A stretch of DNA of 64,000 nucleotides, taken from assembly GCF_038446665.1 (NCBI RefSeq), contig NZ_CP151802.1, positions 4,171,568 to 4,235,567 of the forward strand, given 5' to 3'. The position numbers and the translations under genes were made by a program. Each line of letters begins with the position of its first letter. Within the stretch, counting starts at the first letter, position 1. Shown in pieces: positions 54,946 to 63,929 of this stretch. The DNA is from Lysobacter sp. FW306-1B-D06B (lineage in GTDB: Bacteria; Pseudomonadota; Gammaproteobacteria; Xanthomonadales; Xanthomonadaceae). The notes beneath the pieces were generated by a model, which worked only from the letters and a program-made list of their open reading frames with translations, was not told the origin of the DNA and did not search any database.

Positions 54946-57900
54946 TTGCATCGCCAGACCTTCTTCTCCGCCGCCCGGCTGGCCGGGTCGGCATTCGTGC
55001 TCGTGGCAGCCCTGGCCGGGACGGCGGGCGCCGCCACGCGGGATTTCTACTTCGACCGCCTGGGCAGCGATCGGGGATTGGTCCAGAACACCGTCACCGC
55101 GCTCGCCCAGGACAGCCAGGGCTACGTCTGGGTGGCCACGCAGGGCGGCCTGCACCGTTACGACGGCCAGCGCTACCTGCCCTACCGGCACAACCCGCGC
55201 GACCCGGCGAGCCTGCCCGACAGCCACATCACCGCGCTGGCGCTCGACGGCGACAAGGCGCTGTGGGTCGGCACCTATTCCGAATACCTCAGCCGGCTGG
55301 ACCTGGCCAACGGTCAGATCCGCCGTTTCCGCGCGTCGGGCAACGCGCATCCGCATCGCCAGGTGATGGCCGTGCTGCCGCACCGCGGGCAGGTCTGGGT
55401 CGGGACGATGGCCGGCCTGGAGCGGCTGGACCCACAGACCACGCAGCGCCAGACCGTCGTGCCGCTGGAGACGCAGGTGCTGGGCAGCGCCAGCCGGCAG
55501 AGCCTGCTGGTCACGCGCGATGGCGTGGCCTGGTGGGGCGGCCCGCAGGGGCTGTACCGGCTCGACGGCAGCCTGCCCGAACGCATCGGCCCGGCCGACG
55601 CGGTGACATCACTGTTCCAGGACGGCGCCGGCCAGCTCTGGCTGGGCCGTCGCGACGGGCTGTTCCGGCTGCACAGCAACGGCCGCGAGCTGGTGCGCGC
55701 CTGGCCGCAGCAAGCCTGGGCGGAGGACTCCGTGCCGATGGTGCGCGCGATCGCGCAGGCGCCGGACCGGCACCTGTGGTTCTCCGTGTACGGCTACGGC
55801 CTGCGCCGGTTCGACCCGGTGTCGGGTCAGGTCGAAGAGGTGCGCGAAGAGCCGGGCATCGATGCCAGTCTCCCGGACGACTCCATCAACACCCTGATGA
55901 TCGACCGCGGCGGCATGCTGTGGACCGGCGGCCAGTTCCGCGGCATCGCCGTCACCGACCCGCGCGGCACGCGGTTCCGCTACGTGTTCAACCTGGAGCA
56001 CCCGCGCCGGCCGGACAGCCCGGCTTCGGCCGACAGCATCCGTTCGGTCGTGCAGGGGCAGGACGGCGCGCTGTGGCTCGGCACGGACAACGCACGTCTG
56101 TTCCGTTACGCCCAGGACGAAGACCGCTTCGAGGACCTGAGCGCGCTGCTCACCGAAGACGGACGCTCGCCGCACGTCACCGCCTTCGCCCCCGCCGACC
56201 CGAACGACCTGTGGGTGGCGACCGACGCCGGCCTGTTCCGCCTGGACCCGCAGCGACGCGCGGCGCGGTCGATGCCGGTGCCGGAACTCGGCCGCACGCC
56301 GTTGCGCACGCTGAGCCTGGGCCGCGACGGCACGTTGTGGATCGGCAGCCATGGCTACGGCGTGTATCGCTACCGTCCCGACAGTGGTGAACTGACCCAC
56401 TACGCCTATCGCGAGAACGACCCCAGCGGCCTGAGTTATCCGGTCGTGCATGCCATCGTCGAAGACCGCCACGGCCACGTGTGGTTCGGCACCGGCGATG
56501 GTCTGGACGTGCTCGATCCCGCGACGGGACGCCTGCGTCATTTCCGCCACTCCAACACCGACGCGGAAAGCCTCCCCGGCAACCGCGTGCGCGCACTGCA
56601 CCTGGCGCACGACGGTTCGCTGTGGGTCGGCACGCACGCCGGACTGAGCCGCGTGGTGGAAGAGAAGGACGGCCGCGTGCGCTTCGCCCACCCGCTCACG
56701 GGCACGCTCAGCAGCAGCTTGGTGCCGGTGGTGTTCGCCATCGCCGAAGCGCCCGCGGGGCGCCTGTGGTTGAGCACGCAGGCGGGCATCATCAGCTACG
56801 ACATCCACAACGAGCGCACGCGCAACTACGGCCTCGCCGACGGCCTGCAGGACCTGGAGTTCCACGGCGGCTCGGTCGCGCAGCTCAACGATGGCCGGGT
56901 GGTCTTCGGCGGCGTTCGCGGGCTCAACCTGTTCGACCCCAGGCGCATGCCCGAATCCGGCTATACGGCGCCGCTGCGCCTGCTGGGCGCGTGGGTGGGC
57001 AGCCAGGCGAAGGCCGATCCGCGATCGCTGTGGCGGGCACCGAACCTGGAGCTGGACGAAGGCGACGGCCTGCTGCGCCTGCGTATCGGCGCGCTGGATT
57101 TCGCGCCCACCGCGGCCACGCGCTACCGCTACCGCATGGACGGCTTCGAGAAGGACTGGATCGACAACGGCACCGCGCAGGATGTCACCTATTCGCGCCT
57201 TCCGTTCGGCCATTACACGTTCCTCGCGCAGGCCACCAACCGCCATGGCGTCTGGAACGAACGCACGCTGGAGATCCCGGTCTACGTCGCGCCGCCGCTG
57301 TGGCGGCATCCGCTGGTGATCGCCGCGGGCGTGCTGGCGTTGCTTGCGCTCATCGGCGGACTGGCATGGCGCCGGCATCAGGATCGCCGTCGCGAGCGTG
57401 GCTACTTCGCCCAGATCCGCGAACGCGACGAACGCCTCAAGCTCGCGCTGTGGGCTTCCGGCGAACAGTTCTGGGACTACGACCTGGAACGTCGCGTGCT
57501 GCGCCGCACGCGCGCCGACGACCAGGCCGTGACACCGGACCTCGGCGTGCAGACGCTGGTGGAAGCGAACCTGCAGATCCACCCGGACGACCTGCCGCAT
57601 GCCATCGCGCAGCTGCGCCGGCATCTGCGCGGCGAGTCGGCGCTGTACCTGTCCGAACACCGCGTGCGCGAACCCGATGGCAAATGGGTGTGGATGCGCG
57701 CACGCGGGCGCGTGGTGGAACGCGACGCCACCGGCCGCGCCCTGCGCGTGGCCGGCACCGCGCGCGACATCACCGCCAGCCGCAGCGCCGAGCGCGACCG
57801 CCGCATCGCCGGCCAGGTGCTCAACAGCATGATCGAAGCGGTGGCGGTGTTCGACCGCGAGTTCCGCTTCGTCTCGGTCAACCCCGCCTTCACCCGCATG

Positions 57901-59508
57901 ACGGGCTACACCGACGCGGAAGTGATCGGCCGCCCGACCCGACTGCTGGACAGCGACCAGCACGACCCGGCGTTCTACCAGCACGTGCGCAGCGAACTGC
58001 GCCGCAATGGCCGCTGGTCCGGCGAGATCTGGCAGCAGCGCAAGAACGGCGACGAATTCCTGTGCTGGTTCCAGGGCAGCGAAGTGCTCGACGCGGGCGG
58101 CCAGCACGGCCACTACGTCGCGGTGCTGGGCGACATCACCGACCAGAAGCGCGCCGAGCAGGAACTGCGCTACCTCGCCAACTACGACACGCTGACCAGC
58201 CTGCCCAATCGCGCGCTGCTGTCGGAACGCCTGTCGCGGGCGATCGTGAAAGCGCGCCGGCAGAACACGCGCATCGCGATGCTGTTCCTGGACCTGGACC
58301 GCTTCAAGGACATCAACGATTCGCTCGGCCACGCTGCGGGCGACCGCATCCTGCGCGCGGCCGCGCATCGCCTGCAACAGGCGGTGGGCGCGCAGCACAC
58401 GGTCGCGCGCCTGGGCGGCGACGAGTTCACGGTGCTGCTGGAGAACCTGGAAAGCGTCGAGCATTCCGAGCAGGTCGCGCGCGACGTGCTGGCGGCTTTC
58501 GAAGCGCCGCTGGACCTGGACCAGCGCCATGACGTCGTCATTTCGCCCTCGATCGGCATCAGCCTGTACCCCGATCACGCGACGGTGCCGACGGACCTGC
58601 TCAAGCATGCCGACACCGCGATGTACCAGGCCAAGGCCGCGGGCCGTCGCACCTTCATGCGCTATACCGAGGCGATGGACGTGGAGATCCGCGGTCGCGC
58701 GACGATCTCCGCGGCCTTGCGCGGCGTGCTCGATCGCAACGAGTTGCGCCTGGTCTTCCAGCCGAAGCTGTCGCTGGACCATTCGCGCATCACCGGCGTG
58801 GAAGCGCTGCTGCGGTGGACCAGTCCGGAGTTGGGCGATATCTCGCCGGCGCAGTTCATCCCGCTGGCGGAGGAAAGCGGGCAGATTCTGGACATCGGCG
58901 AATGGGCCCTGCGCGAAGCGTGCAGCGTCCTCAAGGGCTGGCGCCTGCGCGGCCTGGACCAGCTGACGATGGCGGTGAACGTGTCGGCGCTGCAGCTGCT
59001 GCGCGGCAACCTGCCCAAGCAGGTCGCGCGTGCACTGGTGGAGAGCGGCGTGCCGCCGGAGATGCTCCAGCTGGAACTGACCGAAAGCGTGATCATGGCC
59101 AACGCCGGGCAGACCTCGGCGACGCTGGACGCGCTGCGTTCGCTGGGCGTGGGCCTGGCCATCGACGACTTCGGCACCGGCTATTCGTCGCTGGCCTATC
59201 TCAAGCGCCTGCCGATCCACACGCTGAAGATCGACAAGGAGTTCATCGGCGACCTCACCCGCGACGCCGACGACGAGGCCATCACCACCACGGTCATCGC
59301 GATGGCGCATTCGCTGGGCCTGACCGTGATCGCCGAGGGCGTGGAGACCGAGGCGCAGATGCAGTTCCTGCGCGGGCGCGGCTGCGACGAGATCCAGGGG
59401 TATTGGCTCGCCCGCCCGCTGGAGGCCGCCAGCTGCCTGTCCTTCATCCGCGCCTGGACGCCGCACTCGGTGCCGGTGGGCAGCGGGACGGTGGGCACGG
59501 TCTCCTGA
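54946..59508 (+). CDS. Membrane sensor with propeller, PAS, GGDEF and EAL domains
   Basis: A 1520-residue protein. A signal peptide (to about residue 32) leads into a periplasmic two-component-type propeller of repeats (GYVWVATQGGLHRYDG, LWIGSHGYGVYRY and others), then a Y_Y_Y domain (RYRYRMDGFEKDWIDNG) and a transmembrane helix near 787-808. Two PAS domains follow, then GGDEF (RLGGDEFTVLL near 1155) and EAL (EALLRW, LELTESVIM, DDFGTGYSSLAYLKRLPI, AEGVETEAQMQFL). Both catalytic signatures look intact, so it could make or degrade c-di-GMP; no RxxD inhibitory site precedes GGDEF. TTG start with AAGGGG six bases upstream. Confidence 0.9.
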   Translation: MHRQTFFSAARLAGSAFVLVAALAGTAGAATRDFYFDRLGSDRGLVQNTVTALAQDSQGYVWVATQGGLHRYDGQRYLPYRHNPRDPASLPDSHITALALDGDKALWVGTYSEYLSRLDLANGQIRRFRASGNAHPHRQVMAVLPHRGQVWVGTMAGLERLDPQTTQRQTVVPLETQVLGSASRQSLLVTRDGVAWWGGPQGLYRLDGSLPERIGPADAVTSLFQDGAGQLWLGRRDGLFRLHSNGRELVRAWPQQAWAEDSVPMVRAIAQAPDRHLWFSVYGYGLRRFDPVSGQVEEVREEPGIDASLPDDSINTLMIDRGGMLWTGGQFRGIAVTDPRGTRFRYVFNLEHPRRPDSPASADSIRSVVQGQDGALWLGTDNARLFRYAQDEDRFEDLSALLTEDGRSPHVTAFAPADPNDLWVATDAGLFRLDPQRRAARSMPVPELGRTPLRTLSLGRDGTLWIGSHGYGVYRYRPDSGELTHYAYRENDPSGLSYPVVHAIVEDRHGHVWFGTGDGLDVLDPATGRLRHFRHSNTDAESLPGNRVRALHLAHDGSLWVGTHAGLSRVVEEKDGRVRFAHPLTGTLSSSLVPVVFAIAEAPAGRLWLSTQAGIISYDIHNERTRNYGLADGLQDLEFHGGSVAQLNDGRVVFGGVRGLNLFDPRRMPESGYTAPLRLLGAWVGSQAKADPRSLWRAPNLELDEGDGLLRLRIGALDFAPTAATRYRYRMDGFEKDWIDNGTAQDVTYSRLPFGHYTFLAQATNRHGVWNERTLEIPVYVAPPLWRHPLVIAAGVLALLALIGGLAWRRHQDRRRERGYFAQIRERDERLKLALWASGEQFWDYDLERRVLRRTRADDQAVTPDLGVQTLVEANLQIHPDDLPHAIAQLRRHLRGESALYLSEHRVREPDGKWVWMRARGRVVERDATGRALRVAGTARDITASRSAERDRRIAGQVLNSMIEAVAVFDREFRFVSVNPAFTRMTGYTDAEVIGRPTRLLDSDQHDPAFYQHVRSELRRNGRWSGEIWQQRKNGDEFLCWFQGSEVLDAGGQHGHYVAVLGDITDQKRAEQELRYLANYDTLTSLPNRALLSERLSRAIVKARRQNTRIAMLFLDLDRFKDINDSLGHAAGDRILRAAAHRLQQAVGAQHTVARLGGDEFTVLLENLESVEHSEQVARDVLAAFEAPLDLDQRHDVVISPSIGISLYPDHATVPTDLLKHADTAMYQAKAAGRRTFMRYTEAMDVEIRGRATISAALRGVLDRNELRLVFQPKLSLDHSRITGVEALLRWTSPELGDISPAQFIPLAEESGQILDIGEWALREACSVLKGWRLRGLDQLTMAVNVSALQLLRGNLPKQVARALVESGVPPEMLQLELTESVIMANAGQTSATLDALRSLGVGLAIDDFGTGYSSLAYLKRLPIHTLKIDKEFIGDLTRDADDEAITTTVIAMAHSLGLTVIAEGVETEAQMQFLRGRGCDEIQGYWLARPLEAASCLSFIRAWTPHSVPVGSGTVGTVS

Positions 59509-59581
59509 CCGGGTGAACGGGCGCGCCGCCCCGTCCGGGCGCGCCCTTGACCCGTCACCCCGCCCTGCTATCGTGCCCGCC

Positions 59582-59803
59582 ATGGAACAGGCCCAACTGA
59601 TCGCCCAACTGCAGTCGCTGGCCGACCGTGTCGAGCAGTTGGCCGAACGTGCGCGTCGCCTCAACGAGGAGAACCGCAGCCTGCGCCAGCAACAGGAACA
59701 GCTGATGGGCGAACGCTCCACGCTGCTCGCCAAGAACGAACAGGCGCGCACGCGGGTCGAGGCGATGATCGCGCGGCTGAAGTCGCTGGAACAGCACACA
59801 TGA
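59582..59803 (+). CDS. Small coiled-coil protein (TIGR02449-like)
   Basis: A 73-residue protein that is almost entirely coiled coil (QLQSLADRVEQLAERARRLNEENRSLRQQQEQLMGERSTLLAKNEQARTRVEAMIARLKSLE). It matches the TIGR02449 type that regularly precedes zapA in gammaproteobacteria and is sometimes compared with ZapB. It ends 7 bases before zapA, so both are likely one transcript with a shared role at the division ring; that role is inferred. Confidence 0.85.
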   Translation: MEQAQLIAQLQSLADRVEQLAERARRLNEENRSLRQQQEQLMGERSTLLAKNEQARTRVEAMIARLKSLEQHT

Positions 59804-59810
59804 GCACGCC

Positions 59811-60116
59811 ATGAGCACCACCAGCGAAGTCGTCAGCATCCGCCTGCTCGACCGCGAGTACACCGTGGGTTGCGAGCCCGGCGAACGCGACAGCCTGCAG
59901 TCGGCGGCGAAGCTGCTCGACAGCAAGATGCGCGAAGTCCGCGGCAATAACCGCATGGCGGCGCTCGATCGCGTCGCGGTGCTGGCGGCATTGAATCTCG
60001 CACACGATCTGCAGCAGCTGCGTGACGAACTGGCCGCGCGCGACCGCGAGCTGGAGCGCACGCTGAGCACGTTGCACCGTCGGCTGGACGATCTGTTCGA
60101 CGCGCCGACGCGCTGA
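59811..60116 (+). CDS. zapA: Cell division protein ZapA
   Basis: A 101-residue FtsZ-associated protein. The N-terminal VSIRLLDREYTVGCEPGERDSLQSAAKLLDSKMREVRGNNRMAALDRVAVLAALNLAHDL is the ZapA core, followed by a coiled coil. The 6S RNA gene and 5-FCL gene follow, the classic zapA-ssrS-fau order. Confidence 0.95.
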   Translation: MSTTSEVVSIRLLDREYTVGCEPGERDSLQSAAKLLDSKMREVRGNNRMAALDRVAVLAALNLAHDLQQLRDELAARDRELERTLSTLHRRLDDLFDAPTR

Positions 60117-60206
60117 TCGCAACGCTGAACGGCGCTACGCGTTTCCGCACTGAATCATTCCATCGCCGGCACCGACGAGCGGGCACGCACGAACAGGTCA
60201 GCGCGC

Positions 60207-60212
60207 TATACT
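60207..60212 (+). promoter_or_regulatory. -10 element of the 6S RNA gene
   Basis: TATACT is a near-consensus -10 and sits seven bases before the first base of the predicted 6S RNA stem. No strong -35 is visible. Confidence 0.6.
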
Positions 60213-60218
60213 TCCGCC

Positions 60219-60406
60219 TCGTCCTCTGCTGTGCGCGACAGCGTGCGCAAACATTCGCCTTGCCCCTTAATGACGACACCGGGGGTGCGACGGAGGCCCG
60301 GAGTGCAAGTCCGCCTTGTAGCGGGAAGCCCGAAGGCATCCAAGCGTCCCCACTTGAACCCCGGGTTCAAGGTCGTTTCGCAAGCATCGTCATTGGCGGA
60401 GGACTT
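60219..60406 (+). ncRNA. ssrS: 6S RNA
   Basis: This roughly 188-base RNA binds sigma-70 RNA polymerase holoenzyme. Its ends pair: GTCCTCTGCTG near 60221 matches GGCGGAGGAC ending at 60404. The strongest sequence sign is CTTGAACCCCGGGTTCAAG (60353-60371), the same hairpin as in E. coli 6S RNA (CUUGAACC...GGGUUCAAG). Position between zapA and the 5-FCL gene is the conserved location. End points are estimated to within a few bases. The remaining intergenic bases before the 5-FCL start hold a terminator-like hairpin at 60444. Confidence 0.9.
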
Positions 60407-60443
60407 CCATCTCACGGTCGCGGCGGAAACGCCGCCACCCAGC

Positions 60444-60472
60444 TCGGGCGCGGATTCGCGCCCGAACTTTTT
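60444..60472 (+). terminator. Rho-independent terminator after 6S RNA
   Basis: A 9-bp stem (TCGGGCGCG / CGCGCCCGA) with loop GATT is followed by ACTTTTTG. It lies about 40 bases past the mature 6S 3' end and 85 bases before the 5-FCL start, so precursor 6S transcripts could end here or read through into 5-FCL. Confidence 0.8.
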
Positions 60473-60556
60473 GTGCAGGACGCGAGCGCGCGTCCACCCG
60501 ATGTTTCCCGTCCACCGGCCGGCCCCACGCCGCCGCACCACAGGATTCCGCGCTGC

Positions 60557-61144
60557 ATGACGGTCGACCGCACGGCGCTGCGCCGCGAACTCCGCAACCG
60601 TCGCCGTGAGCTTCCCGCGGCGGAACGCATCGCCGCCGCCGAACGCCTCGCGCAACAACTGCTGGCCCTGCCCTTCGCGCCCGCATCGGGTTACGTCGCC
60701 GGCTACTGGGCCACGGACGGCGAGATCGCGCTGCACGTCTGGCAGCTGCGCCTGCCGCGCGAATGCATCTACTGCCTGCCGGTGCTCAGCGAGGACGGCC
60801 GCCTGCGCTTCGCACCCTGGCGTCCGGGCGATCCCCTGGTCAGTAACCGCCACGGCATTCCGGAGCCCGATATCGCCGAAACGTCACTGCTGGAGCCGGA
60901 GCAGATGAGCCTCGTCGTGGCACCGTTGGTGGCGTTCGATGAACGCGGGCACAGGCTCGGCATGGGCGGCGGTTGGTACGATCGAAGTTTCGCATTCCGC
61001 CACCAGCACGCCGCACCACCGTGGCTGGTGGGAGCCGCGTTCGACGTGCAGCGCGTCGACGCACTCGACCGCGCCGACTGGGACGTAGCCCTGGATGCGG
61101 TCTGCACCGGATCGACCACGCTCGACTGCAGGAGCCCCGCATGA
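60557..61144 (+). CDS. fau: 5-formyltetrahydrofolate cyclo-ligase
   Basis: A 195-residue enzyme making 5,10-methenyl-THF from 5-formyl-THF with ATP. Signatures: the basic N-terminal helix LRRELRNRRRELPAAERIAAAERLAQQL, YWATDGEI, VVAPLVAFDERGHRLGMGGGWYDRSF, where GMGGGWYDR is the nucleotide-binding motif. It is often co-transcribed with 6S RNA (ygfA/fau). The stop overlaps the EVE-domain gene start (ATGA). Confidence 0.95.
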   Translation: MTVDRTALRRELRNRRRELPAAERIAAAERLAQQLLALPFAPASGYVAGYWATDGEIALHVWQLRLPRECIYCLPVLSEDGRLRFAPWRPGDPLVSNRHGIPEPDIAETSLLEPEQMSLVVAPLVAFDERGHRLGMGGGWYDRSFAFRHQHAAPPWLVGAAFDVQRVDALDRADWDVALDAVCTGSTTLDCRSPA

Positions 61145-61611
61145 GCGCCCGCCGCCGCTACTGGCTGATGAAGTCCGAACCGGACACGTTCTCCATCGAC
61201 GATCTGCAACGTGTCGGCACCGAGCCGTGGAACGGCGTGCGTAACTACCAGGCGCGCAATTTCATGCGCGACGGCATGCAGGTCGGCGACGGCGTGCTGT
61301 TTTACCACTCCAACACCGACGTGCCCGGCATCGTCGGTACGGCGACGGTGGCGAGTAAGGCTTACCCGGACGCGACGCAGTTCGATCCGAAATCCGACTA
61401 CTACGACGCCAAGAGCTCGCGCGAGGAACCGCGCTGGTTCCTGGTTGACGTCGCGTTCGATCGCAAGCTCAAGCGCACGATCACGCTGGACGAACTGAAG
61501 CTGCATGCTGACAAGCTCGGCGAGGATTTCGCGCTGATCCGGCGGGGCAATCGCCTGTCGGTGCTGCCCGTGTCGTCGGCGCAGTGGAAGTACCTGCTTT
61601 CCCTCGAATGA
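61141..61611 (+). CDS. EVE domain-containing protein
   Basis: A 156-residue protein with [17 protein letters not shown] at the start and [41 protein letters not shown], both hallmark EVE (thymocyte nuclear protein 1-like) elements. EVE is a PUA-like fold proposed to read modified bases in DNA or RNA. Its start is coupled to the 5-FCL stop. The exact ligand is unknown. Confidence 0.93.
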   Translation: MSARRRYWLMKSEPDTFSIDDLQRVGTEPWNGVRNYQARNFMRDGMQVGDGVLFYHSNTDVPGIVGTATVASKAYPDATQFDPKSDYYDAKSSREEPRWFLVDVAFDRKLKRTITLDELKLHADKLGEDFALIRRGNRLSVLPVSSAQWKYLLSLE

Positions 61612-61669
61612 CGCTGCGCGCGCGGACGCGACGCGCTCCCCGAATCCCCCTCATCGAAGCAAACACCAC

Positions 61670-62332
61670 ATGAGCGAAGCCAAGCGCCTGGCCGGCGAGA
61701 AAGCCATCGAGTACGTCGAGGACGGCATGATCGTCGGTGTCGGCACCGGGTCCACCGTCGCCTTCTTCATCGACGCGCTGGCGCGCGTGAAGGACCGCAT
61801 CAAGGGCGCGGTCTCGAGCTCGGAACAGAGCACGCAACGCCTGCGCGCGCACGGCATCGAAGTGCTCGACCTCAACGCCACCGGCACGCTGTCGCTGTAT
61901 GTCGACGGCGCCGATGAGTGCGATCCCCACAAGCGTCTGATCAAGGGCGGCGGCGCGGCGCTCACGCGCGAGAAGATCATTGCCGAGGCCAGTCGCACCT
62001 TCGTGTGCATCGTCGACCCGAGCAAACGCGTGGACGTGCTGGGCAAGTTCCCGCTGCCGGTGGAAGTCATCCCGATGGCGCGCAGTCTGGTCGCGCGCGA
62101 AATCCAGGCCATGACGCGTGCACAGCCGGTATGGCGCCAGAATGCGGACGGCACCGGCGTGATCACCGACAACGGCAACGTCATCCTGGACATCCATGGT
62201 CTGTCGATCGTCGATCCGGTCGCACTGGAGCAGGCCATCAATCAGATTCCCGGCGTGGTCAGCGTGGGCCTGTTCGCGCGTCGGCCGGCCGACGTGGTGA
62301 TCGTGGGCGGAGAGCCGCCGACGGTCCTGTGA
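61670..62332 (+). CDS. rpiA: Ribose-5-phosphate isomerase A
   Basis: A 220-residue pentose-phosphate enzyme interconverting ribose-5-phosphate and ribulose-5-phosphate. Motifs: [55 protein letters not shown] with the catalytic acidic residues and lysine, and [20 protein letters not shown] at the end. It lies 58 bases after the EVE gene in the same orientation. Confidence 0.97.
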   Translation: MSEAKRLAGEKAIEYVEDGMIVGVGTGSTVAFFIDALARVKDRIKGAVSSSEQSTQRLRAHGIEVLDLNATGTLSLYVDGADECDPHKRLIKGGGAALTREKIIAEASRTFVCIVDPSKRVDVLGKFPLPVEVIPMARSLVAREIQAMTRAQPVWRQNADGTGVITDNGNVILDIHGLSIVDPVALEQAINQIPGVVSVGLFARRPADVVIVGGEPPTVL

Positions 62333-62400
62333 TTTCGAGGATCTCCGGGGTTGCGAGTCTCGTCTACTGAGATCCGCTCGGCCGACCATCGCATCGCATG

Positions 62401-62421
62401 CCCCGCGGCGACACCGCGGGG
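62401..62421. terminator. GC-rich hairpin between rpiA and the polymerase gene
   Basis: Perfect arms CCCCGCGG / CCGCGGGG around a five-base loop, 68 bases after rpiA and 39 before the polymerase start. The following bases (CGACACTTTCC) are not a good T-run, so termination is uncertain. Confidence 0.4.
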
Positions 62422-62459
62422 CGACACTTTCCTGGTCCGATCGACCGGCCCGGCCCGAC

Positions 62460-63929
62460 ATGACCCTGCGCTGCCTCTTCGTCGACTTCAACTCGTACTT
62501 CGCTTCGGTGGAGCAGTACGACGAGCCGGCATTGCTGGGGCGTCCGGTGGCCGTCGTGCCGGTGATGTCGGCCACCACCTGCGCCATCGCCGCCAGTTAC
62601 GAGGCCAAGGCCTTCGGCGTGAAGACGGGAACGCCCGTCTGGGAGGCGCTGGAGCTGTGCCCCGACCTGGTGCTGCGCGAGGCACGGCCCGCGCGTTACA
62701 TCGCCATGCATCACCGGCTGATGGCGGCGATCGAAGACTGCATTCCTCACGGAAAGGCCGAATCGATCGATGAGGTGCCGTGCTGGTTGATCGGTCGCGA
62801 GCGCGAGCGCTCAAATGCCGAAGCGATTGCGCAGCGAATCAAGCAGCGCTTCGTCGACGAGGGCCTGAGCCCCGCGATCCGTTGCTCGATCGGCATCGCG
62901 CCCAACCGTTTCCTCGCCAAGACCGCTTCGGACATGCGCAAGCCGGACGGCTTGACCGTGCTGGAGGCAGAGGACCTTCCTCATGCGCTGCATGCGCTGG
63001 ACCTGCGCGACTTCTGCGGGATCGGTCCGGCGGTGGAGCAACGCCTGCGTCGGGCCGGCATCCAGACCGCGGAACAGCTATGCGCGGCCTCGCGCCAGCA
63101 ACTGCGCACCGCCTGGGGAAGCATCGAGGGCGAACGCTACTGGCTGCAACTTCGCGGCCATGAACTGCCGGGGCGAAGCGAAAAACGCGGCTCGCTCGGG
63201 CACTCGCACGTTCTGGGGCCGGAGTTGCGCAGCTTCGAAGGAGCGCGCGCGGTGCTGTTCAAGCTTCTCGCCAAGGCGGCGATGCGGCTAAGGCATGAAG
63301 GGCACTTGGCCGGCGGCATGTCGATACGGATCCGCTTCGTCGGCGCGGATGCCCGCTTCGAACGCGACCTTGCGTTCGCCCCGCTGGACGATACGCCGGC
63401 ACTGCTGCGCCTGCTGGGCGACGAACTGGCATCGCTCGAATCCGACAGCCGGCAGCGGCGCTGGAATCCGAAGCGCAATCCGCCTCTATCGGTGGCCGTG
63501 ACGCTGACCCAACTGGAGTCCGCGGGCAGCATTACCCAGGAGCTGATGGCGTCACGCGGGCGAGCCAAGGCGATCAGCGCCGCGCTGGATTCGATCAATC
63601 AACGTTATGGCAACAACACGCTCTACTTCGGGGCGATGCAGGAGGCGCTGGAGCAGGACGCGGCGCCGATGCGGATTCCCTTCTCCAAGATCCCGGAAAC
63701 GGGGCTGGAAGAGGACGTGGCGGCGCGCAAACCTGCCGACACTGCCGAGGAACTGTGGCTGCAGCGCGAACGCCAGTTCAAGGTGATGGCCGAAGCGGCG
63801 CACCGCCAGGCGCAGACTCGTGCCGCCAAGCCGGCAGCGCGGTCGCCGGGCCCTTACGGCGCGGGAGGCTGGGCGCGTGGGGCGGGCGAGGATTCGGAAA
63901 CTCCAGAAGGGTCCGGTTCGCTGTTTTGA
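62460..63929 (+). CDS. Y-family DNA polymerase
   Basis: A 489-residue translesion polymerase. The catalytic core shows FVDFNSYFASVEQYDEPALLGRPVAVV (first metal aspartate and an aromatic steric-gate pair), SYEAKAFGVKTGTPV, GKAESIDEVPCW (SIDE motif with the other acidic ligands), and CSIGIAPNRFLAKTASDMRKPDG. A helix-hairpin-helix (DLRDFCGIGPAVEQRLRRAGIQTAEQL) and little-finger region follow, then about 90 residues with Ala/Arg/Gly-rich sequence. It is longer than E. coli DinB (351 residues) and differs from ImuB because the active site is intact. I see no LexA box. Confidence 0.9.
   Translation: MTLRCLFVDFNSYFASVEQYDEPALLGRPVAVVPVMSATTCAIAASYEAKAFGVKTGTPVWEALELCPDLVLREARPARYIAMHHRLMAAIEDCIPHGKAESIDEVPCWLIGRERERSNAEAIAQRIKQRFVDEGLSPAIRCSIGIAPNRFLAKTASDMRKPDGLTVLEAEDLPHALHALDLRDFCGIGPAVEQRLRRAGIQTAEQLCAASRQQLRTAWGSIEGERYWLQLRGHELPGRSEKRGSLGHSHVLGPELRSFEGARAVLFKLLAKAAMRLRHEGHLAGGMSIRIRFVGADARFERDLAFAPLDDTPALLRLLGDELASLESDSRQRRWNPKRNPPLSVAVTLTQLESAGSITQELMASRGRAKAISAALDSINQRYGNNTLYFGAMQEALEQDAAPMRIPFSKIPETGLEEDVAARKPADTAEELWLQRERQFKVMAEAAHRQAQTRAAKPAARSPGPYGAGGWARGAGEDSETPEGSGSLF

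Noticed and set aside
55609..59799. Minus-strand open frame of 1396 codons opposite the GGDEF/EAL gene
   Set aside because: Low-complexity His/Arg/Val/Gln antisense translation; the plus strand encodes unmistakable GGDEF and EAL motifs.
62333..62459. LexA box ahead of the Y-family polymerase
   Set aside because: No TTAGTA...TACTAA-like or CTGT-N8-ACAG palindrome was found in the 127-bp gap.
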